Origin: Chaetoderma sp. LZ-2023a
Taxonomy: Eukaryota; Mollusca; Caudofoveata; Chaetodermatida; Chaetodermatidae
Length of the DNA stretch: 64,000 nucleotides
Reading direction: 5' to 3'
Assembly (NCBI GenBank): GCA_034401795.1
Contig: CM067373.1
Location: 87,319,448 to 87,383,447 of the forward strand
Made by a program: the position numbers and the translations under genes. Shown here piece after piece: positions 1-10,559 of this stretch (position 1 is its first letter; each line of letters opens with the position of its first letter). Below the pieces are notes generated by a model, which ran no database searches, had not been told where the DNA came from, and saw only the letters and a list, made by a program, of their open reading frames with translations.

Positions 1-844
1 GTCTGTCGAGTGTAGGAGAGGTGGGCGGGGTGATGCCTCACCAGCGTCATCATCGTTGGAATCTACAATCATTACTCAGTATAGCTGTATTTTATGGAAA
101 GCGTGGTTTAAAGGGAGTAAAATGTAACAAATAGTATGTCAGCACATGTATGCAAGCAGTAGGACTCACTCAGATGAGTATGACAAGGACAATATGATTC
201 TGCTTAACGTGATTATATTTCATTAGAAATATAATACACAATTGCAAAACAGTTTTGATTACTTATATTATTATGGATGGTTTTTTGGTTTCTTAAAATA
301 TTCTCAATATCCATACTGCTGAGTATATAATACTGGTCTTAGTTATGATACTGGCATATCGCAAGCAGTAGTTTCTGGTAAGAAACATTTTCATTGAAAA
401 TCATTGCTGTTATTCTGATATTATAGCACTAGCTTGTATATGCATGACCTAATATACCTAAAAGTAATTTCTGTATATAAACCAATATTGTCCATGTCAT
501 GCCACCTGAATTTAACAATTAATCTGTAATGTCGGAAATGATAACAGCTATCACTGTGGCACATATATCAGATATTTCATGTTCCATGGAAAACATATAC
601 TTTCTTCAGTGTTACCCTTAGCATATTTATTTTGTACATCCAGGGGCCACACACCCTGAGATCTTGAGATCCCAACCTGAAGTGTGTGTGTACCAAACTA
701 AAATATGGGGTTCCCACGTATATTCTCTCATGCATACTAAGATTAGAACGTAAAATGGACACACAGCTTTTAATTAGGATGTACCATGATAGATGTTGTG
801 AGTAATATGTGGGGGAAAAAACAACTAGTAAAACTAGTAATACT

Positions 845-1190
845 TCTGGAAAATGTGGTTTAGTAGATAAAACATGCCCTTGACAAGGATACTATATTTG
901 TACAACGCATCCTGCGTATCCATCATACTGTCCAACTGTAAATGTTGGGTAGCTCCAAATGCAGGTCTAAACAACCGTGATGCCTGCCATCGTGTCTGCC
1001 TGAAGACGTCATTACATAAATCTTTTAAAGTGTACTGCAGAAGCAATTTTACTAAAACATGACTTAGTATACTAAGATCAAGTAGGAAGCTGAGAAAAGC
1101 TGAAGCTTTTGGCTAAGGATAAGTCACAGTGGTTAACGGCAAAGAAAGATAGATTGCAACTCCACTACAACAGCTGCAGAATAGAGTAGA
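845..1190 (+). pseudogene. LINE 3' end fragment (block A)
   Basis: Remnant of the C-terminal part of a non-LTR retrotransposon. The residues LYNASCVSI, CKCWVAPNAGLNN and DACHRVCLK (about 897-1000) align with LYNATCVSL, CSSWAAPKAALDTL and DACHRKYLC in the longer LINE relic at 43.5-43.7 kb. It ends in 'ctgcagaatagagta', immediately followed by the trinucleotide tract. Block B carries the same remnant with about 740 bp more at its 5' side. The frame is not functional. Confidence 0.75.
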
Positions 1191-1326
1191 TCATCACCAT
1201 CATCATCACCATCATCATCGTCGTCGTCGTCGTCATCGTCATCATCATCATTATCATCATCATCATCATCATCATCATCGTCGTCGTCGGCGTCGGCGTC
1301 GCCGTCGTCGTCGTCATCAACATCAA

Positions 1327-1381
<55 letters not shown>
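1191..1381. repeat. (ATC/GTC)n trinucleotide microsatellite at a LINE 3' end
   Basis: About 190 bp of CAT/CGT/CGG trinucleotides directly after the LINE 3' fragment. The block B counterpart at 56925-57017 sits at the same LINE boundary but is shorter and has a different interruption pattern. In the reverse direction it reads as poly-Asp or poly-Met, which I treat as an artefact of the repeat. Confidence 0.95.
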
Positions 1382-1936
1382 TTTGCCAGCCAGAGGACAA
1401 CCTTTCCCAAAACACATCTCAAAAAATTCCATGAACAACATTTCTCATAGTGTTTCGCTATAGTTGTAATCCACGTGCCACAAATCCTCCAATCTGTTTA
1501 TACTTGAAAAGATATACTAACTATATCTAGTTACCTACTATAAATCACATATGCACAGTATTATTTGGAATGTTTTGATTGGCACAAGAATGTGATACGT
1601 ATATTGCTCTATTACGTTATGAATTAAAGTATCTAACAAAATGGCCTTTAATGTTGCTACTGTCGACTGATTGGCAGGTGGCCGTAATAATAACTTCATT
1701 ATCAGTATATATATACTGATGGTCTTTGAAAACCGTAAATACCATTCAATTAGAAGAGGATATGATACTGAAGGCTTCATCATTGTTTGTCAGTGATAAA
1801 ATAGATCGCAAAATCCTGCGAATGTCCCATATAATATGGTGATCTAGTCAAATATTTCTCAGGATAAATTGTGTTATTCAAATACAGTAGAGCTCATAAA
1901 TAACTTAACATCTTTCGAAAACAAAAGAAAACGTAT

Positions 1937-2030
1937 TCTTCAATATTCTGGACTTAATTTGCATGTAAACCATAGCGGGTTATGGCAGAAATACCTCCTA
2001 ATCAAAATAATTCCATAATATTCAACAGAG
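1937..2030. repeat. Degenerate fold-back repeat, family H
   Basis: A decayed copy ('cttcaatattctgg...ataatattcaacagagc') of the hairpin that is better preserved at 57574-57666 in block B. The tandem duplicate is at about 4079-4172. Confidence 0.55.
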
Positions 2031-2579
2031 CATTTCTTAGATTGTTTTCAAAATTGTACTTACTAACATGTTTCTGTGATTGTTTTGGAAACATGTTAAC
2101 TTGTGTATGAGCTTATTGTATCTTAATATAATCTATAATAGTTAATCAATTTCTTAAAGCGAAATATCCGAGGAAATGTTTTGCTTTTAGCTTCCGCTGT
2201 TTTAATAATAAAATCGATGTGTATTTTCACATGTATTATATAAAGAAAAAATGTGATTTAGTGAAATATAACTGCATGGGTATTTTGCCTGTTAACAGCC
2301 AGAACTGCACCTGTTGTCGGTGTACTCCACACACGAGCATCTTTAGAAAAACATGAGCGATTTTGTGTGAAATATATAATTAAGGATATACTGCCTGTTC
2401 CACTAGACCAATACTACCAATTCTTGTACTGTCAGATATCTGTTGGATCCAAGATTTATTTATATCATGGATGTCAGAATAGATCAAGATATGCTGCATA
2501 AAAGAGAATGTGTCCATATTTTGGACACCTTGGGCGCTCCTATATTCAGATGTTAGATTCTAGCGTCTAACGCATTTTC

Positions 2580-2706
2580 AGCCTTTTTGACACAAGCCAG
2601 TTATTCCAGAGGCAAACCTTTCAGAAATAGTCTTCTCTTTGTCTGCAAATCGGCATTTCTCAGGACCACTGCTGAAGCTGTTTTGGCCAGCGTGAGTGTT
2701 AAATGG
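2580..2706. repeat. Half of fold-back repeat family P, 3' of GPCR copy 1
   Basis: Contains 'agtcttctctttgtctgcaa' and 'aggaccactgctgaagctg', matching one arm of the family-P element at 14440-14672. The same arm lies just downstream of copies 2 (4722-4848) and 4 (58190-58322), so it predates the duplications and may supply part of the 3' UTR. Confidence 0.6.
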
Positions 2707-2716
2707 TCAAGATTCT

Positions 2717-3684
2717 CTATTTCCTACAAGAGACGTATTTAATTATGCCATCCTTCACAGTTTTGGCTGCAATACAGTAAACAATAGGATTCAATGCATT
2801 GTTATACGATATAGCGCATGCCAAAATAAGATAAATTGTGTCCTGCGTCAGTCCATATCATGGTGGATAAATGGTAACAATTCTGTATACATATGCTGGG
2901 ATCCATGTTAGAAAGAACATGAGCATGACTACAGTAATGGCTCGGGCATCTGTGTTTGGCGTTCTTGTTGTACCTCCAACCCCATGCCTGTACACCTCAT
3001 CTGGGTATATTTTAAGATATGTAAAAACAATATTCCGGTACACGGTATGCTCGTGTTTAAAACGAGAAAGCAGATGTTCAGAATCCTGATATTCCCACTA
3101 AATATACACACGTGTCTAACTTTTCCCTCATACAAGACAGGTATGGAATCTCGATATATTGAGATGGGGATATAATAAACCAGCATGCAACACCAGATGG
3201 CGGTACAACACTTGATTATATAACCACACGTGACTCTGGAATGTGCGTGTAATGGATAGCATAACTGATAGTAATGAAGTAAAGCGATGTACAATAAATG
3301 ATACGCACTGGATGTTACTGAAAAACTACCAATAAATATTAATAATTTACACACTAGTTCAGGATGCGGCAGCGTTATCACTGGGTAGATAAAATATTCT
3401 CGCATAGCAAATCCTAAACACGATAGAGCATCGGCAATCGCGAGACTCGCAATAAACGTAAACAGTGGTGATCTGTATCTCTTAGACAAGATAATATAGT
3501 AAAATAAGATACAATTAATAATGACGCCTGCTGACAGAGACACGAGAGGAAATTCTTTATAGAGTAAAGGTGGTACATGGTTGTTGCTACCCAGTATAAC
3601 AGATAGTCGCATCTGACAATGTGTGCCACCAAGACTTGAATCATTGCAGTTTGTGTGATTATTGTGATTCGCTGAATACATCAT
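2717..3684 (-). pseudogene. GPCR copy 1, broken class A receptor
   Basis: Rhodopsin-class receptor with the same layout as copy 2: N-terminal tail, seven membrane segments and NPIVY in TM7 near the end. The frame is open from 3684 for 251 codons, through TM5 and into the third intracellular loop. A single T is then missing from the run near 2957 relative to copy 2, which shifts the frame. Past that, a G-to-T change (sense strand) turns the glycine codon after IYPP into TGA at about 2859. The TM3-end triplet that is LRY in copies 2 and 3 is LHY here. The 5' coding end shares bases with copy 3 rather than copy 2 (ANHNN, NNHVPP), although the flanks match copy 2. Truncated expression is possible, but it looks like a pseudogene. 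Confidence 0.85.
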
Positions 3685-3837
3685 GAAACAAAGTGCACTA
3701 CTAAATCCGCGAGAAAATACAGTATCCTTGTGTTAGACGGCTATGTAAACTTTTTATAAGGTAGCTGCAGAAGAGTTTATAAAGAATCCTTCAGATAATG
3801 GATAGCATCAGTCTGTCACTCAAGTATCTTCCATAAC

Positions 3838-5971
3838 TTCATGATCAGTATATATACTGATGGTCTTTGAAAACCGTAAATACCATTCAATTAGAAGAGG
3901 ATATGATACTGAAGGCTTCATCATTGTTTGTCAGTGATAAAATAGATCGCAAAATCCTGCGAATGTCCCATATAATATGGTGATCTAGTCAAATATTTCT
4001 CAGGATAAATTGTGTTATTCAAATACAGTAGAGCTCATAAATAACTTAACATCTTTCGAAAACAAAAGAAAACGTATTCTTCAATATTCTGGACTTAATT
4101 TGCATGTAAACCATAGCGGGTTATGGCAGAAATACCTCCTAATCAAAATAATTCCATAATATTCAACAGAGCATTTCTTAGATTGTTTTCAAAATTGTAC
4201 TTACTAACATGTTTCTGTGATTGTTTTGGAAACATGTTAACTTGTGTATGAGCTTATTGTATCTTAATATAATCTATAATAGTTAATCAATTTCTTAAAG
4301 CGAAATATCCGAGGAAATGTTTTGCTTTTAGCTTCCGCTGTTTTAATAATAAAATCGATGTGTATTTTCACATGTATTATATAAAGAAAAAATGTGATTT
4401 AGTGAAATATAACTGCATGGGTATTTTGCCTGTTAACAGCCAGAACTGCACCTGTTGTCGGTGTACTCCAGACATGAGCATCTTTAGAAAAACATGAGCG
4501 ATTTTGTGTGAAATATATAAATAAGTATATACTGCCTGTTCCACTAGACCAATACTACCAATTCTTGTACTGTCAGATATCTGTTGGATCCAAGATTTAT
4601 TTATGTTATGGATGTCAGAATAGATCAAGATATGCCGCATAAAAGAGAATGTGTCCATATTTTGGACACCTTGGGCGCTCCTATATTCAGATGTTAGATT
4701 CTAGCGTCTAACACATTTTCAGCCTTTTTGACACGAGCCAGTTATTCCAGAGGCAAACCTTTCAGAAATAGTCTTCTCTTTGTCTGCAAATCGGCATTTC
4801 TCAGGACCACTGCTGAAGCTGTTTTGGCCAGCGTGAGTGTTAAATGGTCAAGATTCTCTATTTCCTACAAGAGACGTATTTAATTATGTCATCCCTCACA
4901 GTTTTGGCAGCAATACAGTAAACAATTGGATTCAATGCACTGTTATACGATATAGCACATGCCAAAATGAGATAGATTGTGTCCTGTGTCAGTCCATATC
5001 CTGGTGGATAAATGGTAACAATTCTGTATACATTTGCTGGGATCCATGTTAGAAAGAACAGAATGATGACCACAGTAATGGCTCGGGCATCTGTGTTTTG
5101 GCGTTCTTGTTGTACCTTCAACCCCATGCCTGTACACCTCATCTGGGTATATTTTAAGATATGTAAAAACAATATTCCGGTACACGGTATGCTCGTGTTT
5201 AAAACGAGAAAGCAGATGTTCAGAATCCTGATATTCCCACTAAATATACACACGTGTCTAACTTCTCCCTCATACAGGACAGGCATGGAATCTCGATATA
5301 TTGAGATGGGGATATAATAAGCCAGCATGCAACACCAGATGGCGGTACAACACTTGATTATATAACCACACGTGACTCTGGCACGTGCGTGTAATGGATA
5401 GCATAACTGATAGTAACGAAGTAAAGCGAAGTACAATAAATGATACGCGCTGGATGTTACTGAAAAACTACCAATAAATATTAATAATTTACACACTAGT
5501 TCAGGATGCGGCAGCGTTATCACTGGGTAGATAAAATATGCTCGCATAGCAAATCCTAAACACGATAGAGCATCGGCAATCGCGAGACTCGCAATAAACG
5601 TAAACAGTGGTGATCTGTATCTCTTAGACAAGATAATATAGTAAAATAAGATACAATTAATAATGACGCCTGCTGACAGAGACACGAGAGGAAACTCCTT
5701 ATAGAGAAAAGGTGGCGCGTGGTTGTTGCTACCAAGTATAACAGGTAGTCGCATCTGACAATGTGTGCCACCGAGACTTGAATCAGTGCAGTTTGGGTGA
5801 TTATTGTCATTAGCTGAATGCATTATGAAACAAAGTGCATTATAAATACACGAGAAAATACAGTATCCTTGTGTTAGACGTCTAAGTAAGCTTTCTTATA
5901 AGGTAGCTGCAGAAGAGTTTATAAAGAATCCTTCAGCTAATGGATGTCATCAGTCTGTCACTCAAGTATCT
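3838..5971. repeat. Tandem duplication, unit 2
   Basis: Second copy of the 2.1 kb unit. The junction is near 'aagtatctt/ccataacttcatgatcag' (3828-3850), and the unit ends at 'ctcaagtatct' (5961-5971), where unit 1 ended at 3831. It carries the intact GPCR copy 2. Confidence 0.9.
4858..5823 (-). CDS. Class A (rhodopsin-like) G protein-coupled receptor, copy 2
   Basis: Uninterrupted 321-aa frame in one exon. Seven hydrophobic segments at about residues 45-65, 75-97, 108-135, 152-174, 200-223, 248-271 and 282-305 predict a plasma-membrane receptor. Class A marks are Asp84 in SLAIAD (TM2), Cys111 and Cys192 as the likely TM3-ECL2 disulfide, TWIP in TM6 (residues 259-262, a CWxP variant) and NPIVY at 298-302. 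The DRY motif is LRY at 135-137, so its acidic residue is missing. N11-C-T is a possible glycosylation sequon. The tail after TM7 is short. The start Met aligns with Met in the other copies; upstream frames hold stops. The ligand is unknown. The lineage-specific clustered copies and altered DRY suggest a chemosensory or orphan receptor (inference). Confidence 0.88.
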   Translation of the reverse strand: MHSANDNNHPNCTDSSLGGTHCQMRLPVILGSNNHAPPFLYKEFPLVSLSAGVIINCILFYYIILSKRYRSPLFTFIASLAIADALSCLGFAMRAYFIYPVITLPHPELVCKLLIFIGSFSVTSSAYHLLYFALLRYYQLCYPLHARARVTCGYIIKCCTAIWCCMLAYYIPISIYRDSMPVLYEGEVRHVCIFSGNIRILNICFLVLNTSIPCTGILFLHILKYTQMRCTGMGLKVQQERQNTDARAITVVIILFFLTWIPANVYRIVTIYPPGYGLTQDTIYLILACAISYNSALNPIVYCIAAKTVRDDIIKYVSCRK

Positions 5972-6102
5972 AGCGTGATAATCTAACACATCACATGTTA
6001 GCTGGTGTCACCATTAAAATCACCTATTGCTACATCATGAACGGACCATCATGATGTGTACGAATTCTGTGTCTTTGGTAAATTTATAAATTAATCAGTA
6101 TT

Positions 6103-6141
6103 CTGTTGAATATTTTGAAACTAATGTGACATGGAGCTGTT
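6103..6141. repeat. Half copy of fold-back family H
   Basis: One arm only: 'ctgttgaatattttgaaact', then 'aatgtgacatggagctgttg'. The block B equivalent is at 59572-59610. Confidence 0.8.
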
Positions 6142-6240
6142 GGTTTTAGCTCAGTCTAACTTCTACCAGCCATTCGCCCATGTTGGGATCGATTGATCCC
6201 TGAAATCACTGACTATCAATTTCCTGAAAACTATACAGGT

Positions 6241-6339
6241 ATGCTGTTGAATATTTTGAAACTAACTTGACTAGTTGCTGTTCCTACATATAGCAGCAAC
6301 AGCGCCCTGTTAATTTAGTTTCAAAGTATTCAACAGCAT
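6241..6339. repeat. Fold-back repeat family H, near-complete hairpin
   Basis: The left arm reads ATGCTGTTGAATATTTTGAA and the right arm reads the complement (AGTATTCAACAGCAT). The arms are about 35-45 bp around a short loop with 'gctgttcc...gcaacagc'. Its counterpart at 59741-59838 in block B is a cleaner palindrome. The total length of about 99 bp is short for a MITE. Confidence 0.92.
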
Positions 6340-6404
6340 GTTTATTAAATAATAAAGACATACAATTCGTACAATAAATCCTAGTCAGTCAGTAATTAAA
6401 GCAT

Positions 6405-6490
6405 TCGTGACGAACCTAGCTATGTCATTCATGACATAATTGATTTTGACGTCATCCTACATGTCACGTGGTTGATTATGACGTCATATG
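6405..6490. promoter_or_regulatory. CRE-like palindromes TGACGTCA (two) and an E-box
   Basis: TGACGTCA occurs at 6447-6454 and 6479-6486, with CACGTG at 6465-6470 between them. They lie in a TGACG-rich stretch just outside a family-H hairpin. The same arrangement recurs near 48.57, 54.4 and (degraded) 30.5 kb. CREB/ATF binding is inferred from the motif only. Confidence 0.45.
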
Positions 6491-6589
6491 TTTGATGGAT
6501 AAGTTGGAATCATCCATTATATTACGCGAATTCACATCTGAAAGTTTCCAAGTCGATTCAAACATCATGTAAAAAGTAAGCAGACCATA

Positions 6590-6684
6590 CCTAGAAATGA
6601 GCAAGGTATTGCTAGACATAGGCGGGCCATTGCTAGAAATGAGCACGGTATTGCTAGACATAGGCGGGCCATTGCTAGAAATGG
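6590..6684. repeat. 42-bp tandem repeat, 2.3 copies
   Basis: 'gaaatgagca(a/c)ggtattgcta' then 'gacataggcgggccattgcta', repeated with a 42-bp period. It is absent from block B at the corresponding place. The unit resembles the minisatellite at 33.5 kb ('tagaaatgggcgggc'). Confidence 0.85.
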
Positions 6685-7012
6685 ATCCTTCTCCTTTTTA
6701 TAATACCATATGACGTATATTACAAAAAGACATCTTACATGGGAGTATCACAGTGTCGCATGGAAATGAATTCACTAACTATTAAACCAGCATAGTGTCA
6801 TGTTACAAATTACTTGTTGTTTTAAACAATCTTAATTCGAAATGCACCAGCTAATCTTGATCCTACTGGCATTTTAGTCGTACAGATGAGAAATGAAATC
6901 GCACTTTGCATTTCAAACTAATGGTTATTTCCGTCATGTCAACGAAGCATCTTCTTGTAGTACCGGAAGCAGAATGTACCTATCACTGGCGGTTAATCTT
7001 TAAACACCACAC

Positions 7013-7104
7013 TTGTTTTGCCGCATTAATTGCCGGAATCTATCAGCAGGCCTCGGAAAATAAACTGGCAGGCGAATGTACGTGATTGACACAAATATAG
7101 ACAT
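7013..7104 (-). CDS. Candidate short upstream coding exon (MSIFVSITY...)
   Basis: The frame from ATG at 7104 encodes MSIFVSITYIRLPV and, further on, ADRFRQLM. The same peptide opens the long frame of GPCR copy 3 (41251) and is recognisable in block B from 60192 (MPIFVSITY...SADRF). The B copy differs by a 6-bp, frame-keeping deletion. In A and B the candidate spliced frame meets a stop shortly after the junction, so it may be a short upstream ORF or leader rather than part of the receptor. Confidence 0.4.
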
Positions 7105-7237
7105 TTATAGCATGATGTGCAGACATTGTTTGTACTTCAAAAGGTGGTATTCAGCATCATTGATGTAATCTGATCACATTACCGCTCTTACAGCAATGAA
7201 CCCAAAATAAAGAATCTGAAAACTCTATTGAAATTTA

Positions 7238-7334
7238 CTAAATATTTTCAAACTAATTTGACTGGGAGCTGTTGCTGCCTGTGGGTATGGAAGCAACAGA
7301 TTTCTGTCAACGTGGTTTCAAAAATTCAATATAC
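7238..7334. repeat. Fold-back family H, diverged copy
   Basis: 'aatattttcaaactaatttg' with 'gctgttgctgcc' near the loop, and a decayed right arm. Counterparts are at 60326-60420 (block B) and 41397-41483 (block C). Confidence 0.75.
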
Positions 7335-8329
7335 CGTACCACCTGTATAAAATAAAATATGTATCATTATACATTGAAATTGAGATTCAGGGGACTCAGG
7401 GTTCAAATTGTTAATGCTATTGTGCTTATTCTCTCTATAGTCATACTTATAGAACCAAGATAGATAATGGATTTTTCTTGACAGACAATGAGTTAATTTA
7501 ACAATATACTGACTGCGGCCGATATGATTAGAGTCCATTCAGTCTTTGATCGATGTATGCCACCTGTAGCTCGCAGCGCTGTATTAATTACGTCTCTAAA
7601 GTCCTGCCGAGACATAGCACAATTACAAAAGAACGAAAGGCAACAGCATGAATAAATAAAGACAATTATGTGATATGTATTGTTAAAGCAGTTAGGTATG
7701 GTAAAGTGAGGCAGACAAGAATATGCTATGACACGGTAGGCCAGGATGTAAAGTACAAGGTAGGACAGGGTAGGTTAGATTAAAAAAATTAGGCTCTGAG
7801 AATCCATTTCAATGAGTTTATTCTAATAAATTGGACAAATAATGTGTGCATAGGAGTAGGGGTTGGTTCCGGAACCATTGGTTGCATGTGCCAGGAGTTT
7901 GTAGGTTGATGTGGGAATTTATCCCACCACCACCACCCGCCAATGAATTGATGTGGATGCAAACTGCATCACCTACACCTATTGCGGACGCCACGCCCCG
8001 CCCCGCCACGCCATGCCCCGCCATGATAGAATTAGGCATGCTAATATATCTAGCAACTTTAAAGCTACTATGGCACAGTATTTCATCATTGCAAATCAGT
8101 TTCTAGGCTATATACATCACCTCATTGTGTCAGGAGAAATTCATATTTGCATAATGCCGCCAATAACGACGATCGTCAAATAGCGCATTTTACAGCCATT
8201 ACTGATCTTATCCATCTAGTTAATACTGAATTCAGTGGGCATCTCATAAATATTCATGCATGGAAATCCATCTTATCACGTGACATATTTTTTGTTTCGC
8301 TTCGCTTTCAGTTTCAACTGGTGTCAATT

Positions 8330-8405
8330 ATCTATTGTTATCCCCACGCTTTTCGAAAGAAAAGGTGGGGATTATGTGATGCGACCCGTCTGTGTGTGTG
8401 TGCGC

Positions 8406-8452
<47 letters not shown>

Positions 8453-9060
8453 TGTGTGTGTGTCGGCCGTTTGTACACTTATCGATTGTAACGCATCTCC
8501 TTCTAGACCGTTTAAGATAGAAACTTGAAGCCTTGGGCTTGATTACACCTATGGGCAAGGATGTGCATGGCACTTGGAATTTTGTGCTGACCCCCAACAC
8601 GCCCCCCCCCCTCCAACCCGGGGCCGGACCTATGGGTCAAAAGGTCGAAATTGGCAGTAATTATCCCTACGTTTTTCGAAGAAAAGGTGGGGATTATGTG
8701 ATGCGACCCGTGTGTCCGGCCGTCTGTGCACTTATCGATTATAACCATCTTCTACTAGACCGTTTAACTTTGGAGATTATTATACCTATGGGCAAGGATG
8801 TGCATGACACTTTTGGAATATTGTTCTGACGTCCCGGGGCTGGGCGAGGGGTCAGAAGTTAAAAATTGGCTAATAATTATCCCCACGCTTTTTGAAGAAA
8901 GAGTGGGGATTGTGTGATGCGACCTGTGTGTCCGGCCGTCTGTGCACTTCGATTGTAACGCGTTTCCTAGACCGTTTAAGATAGAAACCTGAAACTTTGA
9001 GTATGGTTACACATATGGCCAGGATTGTGCATGGCACTTTTGAAATTTTGCTATGACCCC
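8330..9060 (-). repeat. Family R repeat, about three tandem units
   Basis: Three diverged units of about 280 bp share 'tggggattatgtgatgcgac', 'cactt(at)cgattgtaacg', 'agaccgttta' and 'ggatgtgcatg(g/a)cacttt'. The reverse complement matches the units at 18.8-20.6 kb ('gtgccatgcacatcc', 'ggccatatgtgtaatcata', 'ggtctaggaggagttgcg'). No coding frame is conserved. Confidence 0.8.
8393..8465. repeat. (TGCG)n / (TG)n microsatellite
   Basis: Alternating purine-pyrimidine tract of GTGC and GTGT units inside the first family-R unit. The other two units lack it, so it is an expansion private to this unit. It could adopt Z-form DNA. Confidence 0.95.
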
Positions 9061-9335
9061 AGAGGTGTGGCTCGGCGGTGGGGACTCTGGGTCCAAAATT
9101 AAATTTACCAATGGTGGCCATTACCCATTGAAACTATATTTCAAGGAATTTATTGAGTCTTGGGTCAAAGTGAGGGTAAAGCTCAAAGTGGTGAATGCGT
9201 GGGGATTTGCGATGGCATGCCATCGACTGCGCATTCTAGTTATTAAATGGATGCATCATCAGTAAATACTATTAACGACTAAATTCACTGATAGGTTAGA
9301 CTAAAAATGACGAATTAGCTGTACACAGGCCAACA

Positions 9336-9520
9336 AGGAAACAATACTGGTAACACGCACCGCGTATACATGAAGGTGGCTTGCGCTGGCTTGCGTTCTC
9401 AGTTTTCGCAACGCGTGCACAATAGTTTTGCAAACTATTGCATTTATTACGAAAACGAGCAGCGCAAGCCACGTTCATTCACAAGTGTGTGTTACCACTT
9501 ACCAGTAGTTGTAGTTTCCA
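9336..9520. repeat. Fold-back (MITE-like) element with long imperfect arms
   Basis: Nested inverted matches: GGTAACACGCAC (9349-9360) against GTGTGTGTTACC (9485-9496), then 'gtggcttgcgct' against 'agcgcaagccac', then 'acaatagtttt' against 'aaactattgc' at the centre. 'ggaaac' and 'gtttcc' extend the match outside. No ORF. Confidence 0.75.
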
Positions 9521-10245
9521 TTATGAAAATGCAATCATCTCAGACTACCTTGAAATTAGAAATAGAAAGTTACAGTGTCATCTGTTGACACGATTCCAAA
9601 TTCAAGAGTAACTAGAAAACTCTCACTTGGGCTAACTTCTACATAGTTACTATAGAAAAGCGGTACACTGAGAAACTCTCTCGTGTTATGAATTCCATTT
9701 GTCAGGACTGCTTGATCTAATTTATGTCACACTTTCTTCATTCAACTTCAACACATCTATTCCAACAACCGTGAGTTGTCCCACTCTTCACAGCCACGCA
9801 CTCAGATGACACAAACACGAGGTTGGGATAGGGTGGGTGGCACACACAACAGGTGTTCAAATTATCAGACGGATATCTATCTGTTATATCTAAGTACTAC
9901 AATACAAGCAGTGCCATGTTTGGTGGTGGTGTGGCCCTGTTGCAATTAATATGGTGGGACCCGATCTGCCCACCCACAAGTATTTGTTATAATAAAAATA
10001 TACCACCTATAGCTAACTGCCTGAATTGTATATTTGTGGCTCTCTGGTGAATTTATAATTTAATAAACAACCCACAATTTGTAGTGCAGGAAGAACTCCC
10101 CGTAAAATTAGTTTCAAAATATCCAATATTATGTAGAGTTACCTTGAAATTAAAATTTCAGGCATCGGATGTTCAAAGTGTTAAAACTGATTCAAATTCA
10201 CAAGGTAGTCGGAGCTAAGATATTCTGAGATGTATATAGCTTACA
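9521..10245. other. No gene recognised
   Basis: AT-rich sequence. The only recognisable item is a solo family-H arm near 10100-10130 ('aaattagtttcaaaatatcc'). Confidence 0.5.
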
Positions 10246-10350
10246 CACCACACGCACGCACGCACCCACCCACCTACACAAGCACGCGCGCACGCAGAGA
10301 CACACACACTTAAGGACACATGCAGGCACACACACACACACACGCAGGTA
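10246..10350. repeat. (CA)n/(CACG)n low-complexity tract
   Basis: CACACA, CACGCACG and CACCCACC runs. Confidence 0.9.
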
Positions 10351-10559
10351 CAGACCCGAGCGCAATACTCTTTTCACGTTACCATAGCCATATACACATA
10401 CATGTCTAATATGAGCTTTGCCTTGGAAAGCTAAGTTTAGGGACGATTTCAAAGCATTCCATCGCTCTATCTAACCACCATTGTTATTTGGGGTCCGGGA
10501 TACATGCCGCTGCCGCCTCCGTTGCTGTGCTGCCGCTGCCGACCAGATCAAATACAATA

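Larger units (their letters stand above)
1692..3837. repeat. Tandem duplication, unit 1 (about 2.14 kb)
   Basis: Starts near 'cagtatatatatactgatgg' and is repeated from 3838. The non-coding part (1.7-2.6 kb against 3.85-4.74 kb) looks about 99% identical by eye. The GPCR part is visibly more diverged. It carries GPCR copy 1. Confidence 0.93.
5970..7012 (-). other. Candidate intron of the block A GPCR gene
   Basis: On the minus strand this segment starts GTGTGG and ends ...CGCTAG. It separates two stretches that are adjacent in copy 3. The block B counterpart is 59446-60106 (GTGTGC...GTAAG). The donor is weak against the usual GTAAGT. The segment holds fold-back repeats and TGACGTCA palindromes. 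Instead of being an intron, it could be DNA inserted upstream of the gene. Confidence 0.4.
1..7940. repeat. Segmental duplication block A
   Basis: This block is colinear with 55031-61060 (block B). Shared landmarks in the same order are the start near 'gatgcctcaccagc', the LINE 3' fragment with its CAT microsatellite, the GPCR gene, the fold-back repeats near 6.2 and 7.25 kb, and the end near 'ggttgatgtgggaatt' at about 7910-7925. Block A has an extra tandem 2.1 kb unit with a second GPCR copy. It also lacks about 740 bp of LINE sequence present in B at about 55840-56590. It probably extends left of the window. Confidence 0.9.

Noticed and set aside
1133..1441. Poly-aspartate and poly-methionine frames
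   Set aside because: Translations of a trinucleotide microsatellite at a LINE end.
1538..1783. 81-codon reverse frame similar to one at 57164-57388
   Set aside because: Similarity is explained by block A/B duplication; substitutions show no clear bias to silent sites.
4377..4658. 93-codon reverse frame, partly repeated at 57953-58138
   Set aside because: It lies 3' of the GPCR copies. Its presence in block B follows from the duplication, and the frames differ by indels, as expected for a UTR or flank.
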